A stretch of DNA of 23,318 nucleotides from Sphingobacteriaceae bacterium UBA6709 (GCA_002454425.1 DKIV01000033.1:1-23318), one strand, 5' to 3'. Positions 1 to 7,685 are shown, counted from the first letter of the stretch. Numbers and translations: made by a program. Notes: generated by a model not told the origin, from the sequence alone.

Positions 1-15
1 CTAAATATGGGGAGG

Positions 16-2574
16 TTACACGATTAGATTTGGAGAATATCTATGCAACTCCCTTTTATAAGTATCTATTTTAATGGAGACAATATGATTATGTATTACA
101 TGATAATTTAGCAAATTGATAATCTCATTTCTGAGATGTCCCTGCTTTTCTATATCTTTATTATAGAATCTAATTCTAATGTGAGGTTGTGGATCATTGT
201 ATCTAATAAAAAAGAATTTTTCAAAAGAATACTCTTCTGCTCCTTGATTAATAAATGGTAGCAGAATTTCTGTTAAAAATGAACGTGTATTTGCCAAGCT
301 ACAATAGACTTTCATATACAGCCACTCGCTATTTAATAGAAAAGTTTGCTGAACAGAAGCGTTAAATATTTCGTTCTTAAAAGGAGTATTCATCGGAGAG
401 GATGGCATACTCATGGGGATTACAACTTCGTTCGCAAAAAAGCCCCCAGATTCATCACTAATGAGACTGTTAGTTGGAGTTAATATACATTCGAAAAGAT
501 GAACAGTTTTTTGCTTTTGAATAAAATTAACTAACATTTTCAGATCGTCTGGATGGGTTAGATTCAGCTCTAACTCACTATCTTCTTCACAATAAATAAC
601 ATTGTCAGGTAAATCAAATTCCTCTTTAATTTTGTTTGTTAGTGAAAGCAGATTCGATCTATCCGGCTTCAAATCAACAAAATCTTTCAATTCAATTTTC
701 CATCTAGCTTTCTTTAAGATGATATTTTTGTAAACCACCCTAGGTAAGAATCTCAATGATTGATATGGACCCCAATCCCACATTGTGCAACATCTTTTAT
801 CTTGATACTGGAGATCACATAGAAACTTATATACAGGTAAGCTATTGGCTGTAAAGTTGTGTGCAGTCGTTAACCTTGGAATGATTCTTTTCTTCAACTT
901 TATACTAAATAGAACGATTTCGCCATTTATAGATTTGATGTATAGATCCTTCAGATGAATTTGATTTTCAATACTTGCGCCAGAGCTACCCATATATGAG
1001 ATTTCATATTTTCTAAGTATGGGTCGCAATATAACGTTACCAACCCTACTCTGAGGAAGATGAACTATCTCTGCGTAAATAGAGTCTTGGTGCTCGCTTT
1101 CCTCTTCTGCCAATAGCTGTTTCGCTTTTTCATATAAAGAAGGGTTGTTTCCTGTAAATCTCCCCATCAAAGTCGCCGCGTTCGGCCCGTTAAAAAGTTT
1201 TAAGAGGAATTTAAAATTTCCGGACTTGAACTCGTCTTTAAAAATGCTTCCCATAATATACATGCTATTCGAAAACATACCACTTCTTGCTTTTCCTTTT
1301 AAAGGACTCAGTTCGCTCTCTGCTATCTCCATTATTTTACCTCCACCCTTAGAAATAAATTGTAAATATTTATTGGAAATAAATTTAGAAACATAGTCAT
1401 TTTTTACACCATCATCCTCATATGAAGATGATCTAACGTTCAGAGAGTCGATAATGAAAGAGTTAGGTACAAATGTTTTTTCTCTTTCTCCATATCCCAA
1501 TCCAATATCGCTATCTAAGACAATCGACAATGGCACCAACTCTCCATCATATTTTTGGTTAAACTGCTCCTTAAAATACGCGAAGTCGGTTATGTAATAA
1601 GGACGATTTAGTGCCAAAAGCTCCTTTACTTGAGAATGTATCTCATCAACTTCGCTTTTGTTCAAATTTGCGTGAACGGCACTTAAACCAACATCTACTT
1701 GAAATTTGTCTTTTACATCACTAAAATCATATGGCAGTTTATCTATTTGGACTTCTAGTTGCTTGATTTGATTTAAATTAAAGTAAGGCTTATTTAGCAA
1801 TTTTTGGATATATCTCAATTGCCCCAAGGTTTCATGCATACTTTGATCATCAATTCTTGATAAAGTATCAAGAAATCTATCAAAAGGGTTCTGACCGGTA
1901 ACTTTAAGATCAAGCTCTGAGTAGAACAATTGTGCCTTCCAAAGTTCAATCACAAAATCTTTCGCCTCATTGTAACTAATATCCTCATTTTTTACTAGAA
2001 TATTTGACAACTCACAGATGGATGCTCCAGACTCTGCACGGTTAATTAGGTTTCTAATGAGACTTGTTTCCCTTATCGATGCCAATCTATAATTCCTAAG
2101 ATTATTTAATATAGTGAATTCGACAAATCTTAAGCTCCCTCCAACTTGGTAAGCAGTGTCATTTGTGAATAGTATTACTTTATCTAACTGAGTTAAACTT
2201 GCCGTGACTTTTTGAATTATTTGATCTAAAAGAAATGTATCTAATCGTATTATTTTTTTATGAGATATTCTATTGTTTAAAATAATTTTTGTTGGGCTAT
2301 CGGAAATGTTCACAAATAATGTTCCTGCAAAAGTGCCAAATGGAGTGCTTCTCGTACAGCTTCGCTTCCAATATTTCAAAACAGATAAAAGGACGCTCTC
2401 CCTCTCTTTCTCAGATAGCGTATGGATTTCGTTAAATCTAAGAAAAAGTGGCTTTGACGCTAAATAAAGGCTCTCTTTAAAAAATGAGATATCAGTATTC
2501 GAATTCCGAAAAAAGTTTAACAATTCGAGGCTGTTGCATGGGATTCTAAAAAGTGCAAAACTAGATTGCATCAT
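16..2574 (-). CDS. lanB: Class I lanthipeptide dehydratase (LanB), short C-terminal domain
   Basis: LanB enzymes use glutamyl-tRNA to activate Ser/Thr of a precursor peptide and then eliminate glutamate to give dehydro-residues. The 852-aa protein shows the N-terminal glutamylation domain (about residues 1-715), including RSCTRSTPFG at 71-80, whose R71/R75/T77 spacing equals the R83/R87/T89 set known from NisB. From about residue 745 the elimination (SpaB_C-like) domain begins, with FFFIRYNDPQPHIRIRF and DTYKRELHRY, but the protein ends about 10 residues later. Family members are usually about 1000 aa, so roughly 150 residues are missing, including the C-terminal histidine region of NisB. The gene follows lanC by 31 bp and ends 15 bp from the window edge, so a frameshift or a separate downstream half cannot be excluded. 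The family call is firm; activity is uncertain. Confidence 0.9.
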   Translation of the reverse strand: MMQSSFALFRIPCNSLELLNFFRNSNTDISFFKESLYLASKPLFLRFNEIHTLSEKERESVLLSVLKYWKRSCTRSTPFGTFAGTLFVNISDSPTKIILNNRISHKKIIRLDTFLLDQIIQKVTASLTQLDKVILFTNDTAYQVGGSLRFVEFTILNNLRNYRLASIRETSLIRNLINRAESGASICELSNILVKNEDISYNEAKDFVIELWKAQLFYSELDLKVTGQNPFDRFLDTLSRIDDQSMHETLGQLRYIQKLLNKPYFNLNQIKQLEVQIDKLPYDFSDVKDKFQVDVGLSAVHANLNKSEVDEIHSQVKELLALNRPYYITDFAYFKEQFNQKYDGELVPLSIVLDSDIGLGYGEREKTFVPNSFIIDSLNVRSSSYEDDGVKNDYVSKFISNKYLQFISKGGGKIMEIAESELSPLKGKARSGMFSNSMYIMGSIFKDEFKSGNFKFLLKLFNGPNAATLMGRFTGNNPSLYEKAKQLLAEEESEHQDSIYAEIVHLPQSRVGNVILRPILRKYEISYMGSSGASIENQIHLKDLYIKSINGEIVLFSIKLKKRIIPRLTTAHNFTANSLPVYKFLCDLQYQDKRCCTMWDWGPYQSLRFLPRVVYKNIILKKARWKIELKDFVDLKPDRSNLLSLTNKIKEEFDLPDNVIYCEEDSELELNLTHPDDLKMLVNFIQKQKTVHLFECILTPTNSLISDESGGFFANEVVIPMSMPSSPMNTPFKNEIFNASVQQTFLLNSEWLYMKVYCSLANTRSFLTEILLPFINQGAEEYSFEKFFFIRYNDPQPHIRIRFYNKDIEKQGHLRNEIINLLNYHVIHNHIVSIKIDTYKRELHRYSPNLIV

Positions 2575-2605
2575 ATTATATCAGGTTTAAAGGCTTATAA
2601 AAATC

Positions 2606-3817
2606 CTACGAAAGCATGATGCAGTCATCCCATTCAGGTGTCGAAGGATACAGTATGGATTGAAACACTAAAGCGACGCCGGTCATGCCTTCCAAAAGGC
2701 TTCTTGTTAAATCGTCTGAATTTCCGTAGTATTCCAAACTAGAAAACCCGTAATCAGGTTTCTCATTATTAAAATTATACTTAAGAGCCTCCTCAAGCCA
2801 GAATTTGCTAGCATCCTCAAATTTTTTAAGTCCAGTTTTTAAAAAAACTTTGTAGAACACATAACAAATTCCAATAGCTCCGTGACAAAAGCCTGCGTCA
2901 ATTACTCCTGTATCTTTTTGGGCTTTCCGTTTCGAAGTAAGCATTAGGTTTTTTAAGGTGTTATTTTCCAGTTGTTTATCATTAAAATCGATGGCAATAT
3001 TATAAAGTGTATATAGCATTCCTAGGTCGCCGTAACACCATGCTAATCTACTCCCTTTTATATCTTCCACAATGCGATTGGGATAATCTCTAAGTTCTAG
3101 TCTGTTTGCAAAAAAAGAATTGCTTTTACCGTGTTGTCTCATATTCTTCAAAAGAAAATTCACATTTCCCGAAATTAAAGAACGGCAAAGATCGGGGTAT
3201 ACTTTACCTTTTAAGCATTGAGATAAAAAGTAAGTTATTCCTGTGCATCCATGAGCTAGACTTAAATCACAAATAGGACTTTCTAGACTGCTCTTTTTTT
3301 CAAATTCCCAGGTAATTTCATCTCTAAATTTAATCTTCTTTTTGTCTAAAAAAACAACTATTGATTTTGCCGATTCAATCTTTTCCCGTTTAATTAAATA
3401 ATGCGCAATACCCATTGCTCCATTCAGCAAGTCTATATTTCCAACGTTGAGAAATCTAACGACACTTAACGATAAAAAATCATCTATTATTTCTAGAATC
3501 TCTTCTGACTCAGAGTCTATAATTTCATGAGAAATTAGAAAATTAACGACCCATGCAAATCCAGCAACTCCTGAAGACAGAGAGGGATCGAAATGGTTTA
3601 AATTGTTTAATATCTTCATTCCTCGATCTAACAGAAGATGAATTCTTTTTAAACTACGCTGATCACGTGTTGCCAAGTAGTGTTTTGAAAATAACAAAAT
3701 TTCACCTGATAATCCTGTATAAAGGCCCAGTGTGCTATACTCAGGAAAGGCATCTCCATGAAAGAAGTCGATGAGTTTCCTATATTCTTTATCCAAATCA
3801 TGATTTGATATCATCAT
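2606..3817 (-). CDS. lanC: LanC-like lanthionine cyclase
   Basis: LanC is a zinc enzyme that adds cysteine thiols to dehydrated Ser/Thr to close lanthionine and methyllanthionine rings. The 403-aa protein carries the family signatures in order: LAHGCTG (H189, matching the NisC acid/base histidine region), WCYGDLG (C261) and FCHGAIG (C311, H312); C261, C311 and H312 are the expected zinc ligands, with spacing close to NisC. Near the C-terminus SLLEGMTGVAL matches the usual closing helix. No signal peptide or membrane segment is visible, so it is cytoplasmic. It starts 8 bp after the esterase-like gene and stops 31 bp before lanB, so it is co-transcribed. Start at the ATG at 3817; a second Met follows directly. 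Confidence 0.92.
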   Translation of the reverse strand: MMISNHDLDKEYRKLIDFFHGDAFPEYSTLGLYTGLSGEILLFSKHYLATRDQRSLKRIHLLLDRGMKILNNLNHFDPSLSSGVAGFAWVVNFLISHEIIDSESEEILEIIDDFLSLSVVRFLNVGNIDLLNGAMGIAHYLIKREKIESAKSIVVFLDKKKIKFRDEITWEFEKKSSLESPICDLSLAHGCTGITYFLSQCLKGKVYPDLCRSLISGNVNFLLKNMRQHGKSNSFFANRLELRDYPNRIVEDIKGSRLAWCYGDLGMLYTLYNIAIDFNDKQLENNTLKNLMLTSKRKAQKDTGVIDAGFCHGAIGICYVFYKVFLKTGLKKFEDASKFWLEEALKYNFNNEKPDYGFSSLEYYGNSDDLTRSLLEGMTGVALVFQSILYPSTPEWDDCIMLS

Positions 3818-3825
3818 TTAAGTCA

Positions 3826-5139
3826 TTAAAAGAGATTAACTGCTGCTTGAGTCTTTTTTTGAAATATCACCCCATCGAATGATTTCGCCATCGGTTGTAG
3901 AAAGTAGTCTTTTTTTGGCGCTGTTTGATGGGTAGCTCCAATGACTCTCATATATTTAAAATTGTTTATGGAGTGTTGAGTTTCCTGACTGAGCTCCTTA
4001 AAATTCAAAAAGAAATTCTCATACTTTATCTTTTTAAATAGAAACTCGATTGCCTTTGCATTTTCCGTAGAGGAATAGAAAAACTCTTTATACTTCCTAT
4101 CTCCTTCAAAATCGTAAATTCGGACGGAGCCACTGTCAAATGTAAAAGCTAATGCATAATACTTCTCTTGTAATTCGGATCTCAAATGAAGGCCCATTCG
4201 GTCCATTTTGCTAACCTTCGCATGAGCGATATGTCCATTATGGCTCCATAATGCCATTTTACAGCCATTATTTAGGCTTTGGAAATACCATAGCACATTC
4301 TCTGCCAAGAATTTATCTCTATAGCATCCATACAAGTGAAAGGAAAGTTTTTTCTTTCTCAACTGCAATGACTGTTCTAGCAATTTAACATATTGACAGT
4401 CTATCTCTCTGCAAGATTGACCAAGATTTTTTTTGCAGTTTTCTTTTAGTCTGGCAAGGAGCATTAGCAACGCTCCAAGATCTTCTTTTGAAATTTTCGG
4501 ATAATTTACGAATTTAAAAAGTTCTTCCATTTTATGGAACAGTTTCAAATCATCAGAGGAAAGCTTGTTAATAAGATAGCTACTTTTAAGTATACTACTA
4601 ATAATTAAAGATGTGTTTTGCATGTCAATTCCAACCAATGCAACTCTTTCTGCTCTTGTTTTAGTCAAATTATATTCTTTAATCCATTTAATTAAACTAT
4701 ATATTTCTTGTGTTCGATATATTCCATACAATCCAGAATGTTTTATGTAACTCCTTATGGAGTCGGCCACTACGACTTGCTCTGAGTTGAGATCATCAGG
4801 ATCCTCCATTAGATATTTAGTTAAAGACTCAAGTCCAGAAAACTCCGACTCAATGGCGATAACTTTCAAATTTTGGAATTTTATCATTTCTTTTATAATG
4901 GAAGCTTTAATGTCATTAAATTCTTTTGTACCGTGGGTCGATTCTCCCAAGGCCACAATACTTTTATTTCGGGTCACTTCTAATATTTCGTTTAAGTTAC
5001 CCTCGAGAGAGGGCGTAAGAGGCTTGGCTACTCTATTAAGATCGGATAGCAAGTTTTCATCATCAATATGGAGATTTGAAGCTTTCTGAATACTAAAAAT
5101 AAAGGCCATGAAAACTGTTAAGAAAGAGATGGATGTCAT
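3826..5139 (-). CDS. Erythromycin-esterase-like hydrolase, probably exported
   Basis: The 437-aa protein matches the erythromycin esterase family (Ere; PF05139-like), hydrolases that open macrolide lactones in EreA/EreB but whose other members have unknown substrates. Visible motifs are VALGESTHG (E66, H69), AIESEFSG (about 96-102), VGIDMQN (169-174), YRDKFLAEN (273-281) and WSHNGHIAH (H300, H303); the Glu/His residues correspond to the known active-site set. A hydrophobic start (residues 5-16, then SIQKAS) looks like a signal peptide or anchor without the usual basic residues; a stop codon lies five codons upstream, so there is no longer ATG start. It sits between the lanthipeptide precursor and lanC, 8 bp from lanC, so it belongs to the operon. 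A role in acting on the peptide or in self-protection is inference; antibiotic resistance is not shown. Confidence 0.85.
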   Translation of the reverse strand: MTSISFLTVFMAFIFSIQKASNLHIDDENLLSDLNRVAKPLTPSLEGNLNEILEVTRNKSIVALGESTHGTKEFNDIKASIIKEMIKFQNLKVIAIESEFSGLESLTKYLMEDPDDLNSEQVVVADSIRSYIKHSGLYGIYRTQEIYSLIKWIKEYNLTKTRAERVALVGIDMQNTSLIISSILKSSYLINKLSSDDLKLFHKMEELFKFVNYPKISKEDLGALLMLLARLKENCKKNLGQSCREIDCQYVKLLEQSLQLRKKKLSFHLYGCYRDKFLAENVLWYFQSLNNGCKMALWSHNGHIAHAKVSKMDRMGLHLRSELQEKYYALAFTFDSGSVRIYDFEGDRKYKEFFYSSTENAKAIEFLFKKIKYENFFLNFKELSQETQHSINNFKYMRVIGATHQTAPKKDYFLQPMAKSFDGVIFQKKTQAAVNLF

Positions 5140-5254
5140 AAATTGGTGCTTTTTCTATGATTAGAAAATCTAGATACGTGACATTCGACATATTGTATGA
5201 CGAATGCAAATGTCGATTAGGCGCTAGGCAGTATTATGTATAGGTTTTAAACTG

Positions 5255-5300
5255 AATCTGTAAGTAAAGTGGGGGAATCGCCCCACTTTACTTACAGATT
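5255..5300 (-). terminator. Perfect 20-bp hairpin at the end of the precursor gene (attenuator or processing site)
   Basis: The arms 5255-5274 and 5281-5300 are exact reverse complements with a 6-nt loop. The stem begins within the stop codon of the precursor gene (5299-5301). On the minus strand the stem is followed by CAGTTTAAAACC, only a weak T-tract, so partial termination or a 3'-end stabilising stem is more likely than full termination. Such a stem between a lanthipeptide precursor and its enzymes is known to let more precursor than enzyme be made. The stem is seen; the role is inference. Confidence 0.8.
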
Positions 5301-5502
5301 AGCAGCCATTACAGTCAGGACGATAAGGATTGTCATCGCTTGGACATGTTGTGTAAGCTTGCGTAATCTTAGGTTGCGGACTGCAACAAACCGACCCTGT
5401 GCAAGATCCAAATGATGTGGTCCATCCTCCTTTGATACTTGCTTGTTCTGAATCAGACAATCTAGAAATTGTTGCTTTTTCGAAAGATAATTTCTTTTTC
5501 AT
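5299..5502 (-). CDS. lanA: Class I lanthipeptide precursor peptide (GG leader)
   Basis: This 67-aa peptide has a 26-residue leader ending in IKGG (G25-G26), of the form usual for Bacteroidota class I lanthipeptides (K-rich start, KLSFEKATISRLS, then IKGG). The core of 41 residues starts at W27 and holds 6 Cys (34, 39, 40, 53, 64, 67) and 11 Ser/Thr (28, 29, 30, 33, 35, 37, 41, 47, 51, 52, 55). LanB would dehydrate Ser/Thr and LanC would link them to Cys; a C39-type transporter/protease normally cuts after GG, but none is in the window. All Ser/Thr lie before the last two Cys, so up to six N-to-C rings are possible. It is the first gene of the minus-strand operon. There is no clear Shine-Dalgarno site, which is common in this phylum. 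Confidence 0.88.
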   Translation of the reverse strand: MKKKLSFEKATISRLSDSEQASIKGGWTTSFGSCTGSVCCSPQPKITQAYTTCPSDDNPYRPDCNGC

Positions 5503-5564
5503 GATAATAGTTTAAAAAAGTTTAGAGTAGGCCCTTCAATTGGTTCCAAGAAGGCGATCGCAAT

Positions 5565-5614
5565 ATATAGAAATAAATTTGAAAATTTAAATATTTTCAA
5601 ATTTATTTCTATAT
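5565..5614. repeat. AT-rich perfect inverted repeat (22-bp arms) upstream of lanA
   Basis: Arms 5565-5586 and 5593-5614 are exact reverse complements around a 6-nt centre. Neither side is followed by a T-tract, so a simple terminator is unlikely. It lies 60-110 bp upstream of the precursor start and contains TAAATTTG boxes on both strands, so it could be an operator or promoter region, or a remnant of a small foldback element. Confidence 0.7.
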
Positions 5615-5832
5615 CGCAGAACCTCAGGCCGTTGCTTACAGCACATAGTTCGTTATTCATAAGAGTCCGAGCTTTAAAATAAAAATGCGAACTCAGAAGG
5701 TTACAATAAAATGTGAAGACCTCCTAGTAAACGCTGGGCTCTCAAGGCTGGAAGTTTACGCTAAAGACTTACTATCGAAATTGAAAATGATTTTATCTTG
5801 TCCTGAAATTACAAAATAACGAGGCTATTGAA

Positions 5833-5946
5833 TAAGGAAGACAACATTTATGTATATTCGCTATATAGCTTTAGAAGAACCCCGCAACTGAACTGCTACT
5901 TTACGAGTCCTTCCTGAAATGGGGGCTAGAATGTATAATTCCTCTT
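5833..5946 (-). repeat. Decayed repeat, copy 1 (inverted partner at 14099-14212)
   Basis: By hand alignment about 97 of 113 positions match the reverse complement of 14099-14212, with one 1-nt gap. Read on the minus strand it gives broken peptide pieces (ELYI, EGLVK, GVLLKLYSEYT then stop) that match an open stretch in copy 2 (EALYIPAAIKEGLVKYQ, GILLKLCREYA then stop). This suggests the 3' end of a dead gene present twice. I do not recognise the family. Confidence 0.65.
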
Positions 5947-6012
5947 TCTGCGGTAGAGGAATTTGATGAATTAATTGATGATCTCAACCTGAGAATCCCG
6001 CACAGAAACCTT

Positions 6013-6405
6013 TTACACTTCAAAGTGTACGTTACCGCCTGTAGTTGATGAGCCCGCTTGCTTTTTTTTCACCAATGCAAGAAAATCAGCAACCCGCATG
6101 ATGTCTTTCCGCTGATCAGGCAGAAACGTACAAATCAGCGGACCGGGAACAACAAGCTGAAGATCACTGCTGATTGTCTCATCAGTCTGATTCCAGCTGA
6201 TCGCAGGTTCTAGGATGATCAGGTGCTTATGACTGATTCTCTGAGCTTCCGTGAGTACCTGACGCCAGCGGTCTTTCAGCGTGGTCTTAAAGCCCGGTAT
6301 CGTCATGAGCAGCGGATCAAAACCGGTGGAATGATAGGCTGTGATATCAGGAAATATAAAATCGGGTTTATTGTTTCTTTCTGTTTTAGCGCCTTTTGGA
6401 AAGCG
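6013..6405 (-). pseudogene. C-terminal fragment of an EcoRII-like type II restriction endonuclease
   Basis: The minus-strand frame is open from about 6405 to the stop at 6013. It reads KPDFIFPDITAYH, then FKTTLKDRWRQVL, HLIILEPAIS, LQLVVPGPL and a closing helix. This order (PDFIFP ... KTTxKDRWRQxL ... LVVP) is that of the EcoRII C-terminal nuclease domain; the K-x5-R spacing in KTTLKDR equals K324/R330, reported as catalytic residues of EcoRII (recalled, not checked). Only about 130 residues remain of a protein usually about 400 aa. The frame runs past the ATG at 6306, so that ATG is not the start. Just upstream the sequence switches to an IS3 transposase, so the gene was interrupted and its 5' part, and any partner methyltransferase, are gone. 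Confidence 0.72.
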
Positions 6406-6684
6406 GATGAATATCTAAGCAGCTATAATGTACACGACCTTGAAGAGGGTAAACAGGTACTCGATTTCGTCATTCGTCTTTATAACGAGGAAAGACCACA
6501 TATGAGCCTGGGAAATCTCCCCCCTAATACGATACATGATGAAAAGGCAAAGCCCGAACAACTGTGGAGAAATTATTACCAGAAAAACAGTACTATTGTA
6601 AATCCATTTCAGGATAACGATGCTGCTGTCAATCTATTGCAGGACGTAGAATAAAAAACTGTAAACTTATTCCAGGACGAGTCA
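6402..6684 (+). mobile_element. IS3-family element, right-end fragment with transposase OrfB C-terminus
   Basis: From about 6405 to the TAA at 6652 the plus frame reads ADEYLSSYN then RLYNEERPHMSLGNLPPN, the typical end of an IS3-family transposase (after the last catalytic Glu of the DDE set, with the NxxRPHxSLG signature). The piece encodes about 82 residues of a roughly 280-residue protein. The open frame before 6400 is antisense to the EcoRII-like gene and is not transposase. The likely terminal inverted repeat is the stretch ending at 6684 in CGAGTCA; IS3 elements end in CA. The left part of the element is missing, so it cannot move on its own. Confidence 0.8.
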
Positions 6685-7060
6685 TGAAAGCAAGAGGGAG
6701 TTGGGCAAAGCCCTACTCATCGGCCTCTATGCGCTGCAATCGAGGCCTCCAGTGTACTCCTGGTACACTTATCCCAGTCAAAGCCCCTTTAAACCACCAA
6801 AACAGTATACACCTGAGTCTACTGGCCTGATTTTGTAAGAGAAACTGTTCTTCAGTGATCCCGGAAGAATAATTATGCACTAAGCTCGGAGGCTGCGGGC
6901 AGCTGGTGCGCGTTGCCAAGATAGTTTCCGAAAAAATGGGTATCCACCTTGGGGCGGAGCCTCCGCATTTTTTCAGAACTCCATCTTGCCAGCTGCCCGC
7001 AGCCTCCGCTTTTATGCGCCATAATTAATTCATTCGTGAATCTTAAAAAGAATATGTGTT
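6685..7060. other. Intergenic stretch between IS fragment and radC-like gene
   Basis: About 375 bp that I read as non-coding. Its right half is a long imperfect inverted repeat (6868-7030). The left half, 6685-6867, shows nothing I recognise; a 68-codon minus-strand frame there overlaps the repeat and looks accidental. Confidence 0.5.
6868..7030. repeat. Long imperfect inverted repeat with nested hairpins
   Basis: The outer part pairs 6868-6880 with 7016-7030 imperfectly. The core is a perfect 20-bp pair, 6887-6906 with 6989-7008. Inside it, 6913-6921 pairs with 6983-6990, GAAAAAATG at 6930-6938 pairs with CATTTTTTC at 6966-6974, and GCGGAG-C-CTCCGC at 6954-6966 is a small palindrome. The left arm has a few extra bases. 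It lies 30 bp before the radC-like gene. It could be a foldback/MITE-type element, a structured RNA or a recombination or transfer site. Confidence 0.75.
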
Positions 7061-7522
7061 ATGGAAACGCTGAACAACAACTATGAACTATTGGGTTTAT
7101 CTGAAATCTCTGTTTGTTATCGTCCAAGCTTTAAGGCCTCCCAGAGGCCACAAGTTACCAGCGCTAGCTCTGCCTACGAGTTATTCCTGAACAGCTGGGA
7201 TTTGGGCAAGATTGGTTTTCTGGAAGAGTTTAAAGTGTTACTATTGAACCGTGCTAACCGGGTACTGGGTCTGTTTACCGTTTCTCAAGGCGGCATATCG
7301 GGAACCGTAGCCGATCCCAAAGTAATCTTTGCCACCGCACTTAAGTGTGGGAGTTCCTCTTTGATCCTTGCTCACAATCACCCTTCGGCAGGATTGAAGC
7401 CTTCGCAAGAAGATACAAGAAACCTTGCGCAAGGTGCGAAGTTATTGGACATACAAATTCTGGATCATCTAATCGTTACCGAGGAGGCTTACTTTTCCTT
7501 TGCTGACGAAAGCCTACTGTGA
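7061..7522 (+). CDS. radC: RadC-like JAB/MPN-domain protein
   Basis: The 153-aa protein is almost wholly the RadC-type JAB (MPN) domain. The metal site is complete: a Glu in EEF (55/56), then H105-x-H107-x7-S115-x2-D118 (AHNHPSAGLKPSQED), followed by LDHLIVT and the usual closing YFSFADE. The N-terminal helix-hairpin-helix part of chromosomal RadC is absent, as in the short versions carried by mobile elements, phages and islands. The biochemical role of RadC is unsettled; a part in DNA repair was proposed and later doubted. It is a single gene on the plus strand, convergent with the HEPN operon. Confidence 0.9.
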   Translation: METLNNNYELLGLSEISVCYRPSFKASQRPQVTSASSAYELFLNSWDLGKIGFLEEFKVLLLNRANRVLGLFTVSQGGISGTVADPKVIFATALKCGSSSLILAHNHPSAGLKPSQEDTRNLAQGAKLLDIQILDHLIVTEEAYFSFADESLL

Positions 7523-7551
7523 GTACGGTATTTCGAGCTCCTTTTCTCTAT

Positions 7552-7602
7552 AAGGCATTTAGCTGCTAAGATGGTACATACGTTTTATCAGCTGAATGCC
7601 TT
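7552..7602. terminator. Candidate bidirectional terminator between radC-like and HEPN genes
   Basis: Arms 7552-7565 and 7589-7602 (14 nt each) are reverse complements with one mismatch, which is a G-U pair in RNA, and a 23-nt loop. It lies between two convergent genes, where a shared terminator is expected. The T-tract is poor on both sides, so the call is tentative. Confidence 0.4.
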
Positions 7603-7685
7603 CTAATTCGTCCCGCCCCTTCGTAGCTGTCGCTGCCGGAAAAATGAGATTGGCTTTTCTGAAGAGATCTTCCGTTTTTGCCCCA

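Larger units (their letters stand above)
5503..6012. other. Gene-poor stretch upstream of the lanthipeptide operon
   Basis: About 510 bp without an intact gene. It holds the 22-bp palindrome at 5565-5614 and, at about 5833-5946, one copy of a decayed sequence that recurs inverted at about 14.1 kb. The promoter of the precursor gene must lie in the part next to 5502; a TAAATTTG box (minus strand, 5605-5598) inside the palindrome fits the Bacteroidota -7 consensus TAnnTTTG, but I see no matching -33 TTG. Confidence 0.5.

Noticed and set aside
5180..5215. Small nested dyads (CATTCG/CGAATG and CGACAT/ATGTCG) upstream of the esterase-like gene.
   Set aside because: The arms are only 6 bp and could arise by chance; not enough to call an operator.
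5499..5660. A 53-codon minus-strand frame whose stop overlaps the start codon of the lanthipeptide precursor (ATGA).
   Set aside because: It runs through the 22-bp palindrome, has no recognisable features, and the overlap can arise by chance in AT-rich DNA.
6223..6400. The N-terminal 60 residues of the frame that ends as IS3 transposase.
   Set aside because: This part is antisense to the EcoRII-like fragment, which has clear family motifs; only the part after about 6402 is transposase.
6713..6919. A 68-codon minus-strand frame next to the IS fragment.
   Set aside because: It overlaps the inverted repeat, has odd composition and no recognisable domain.
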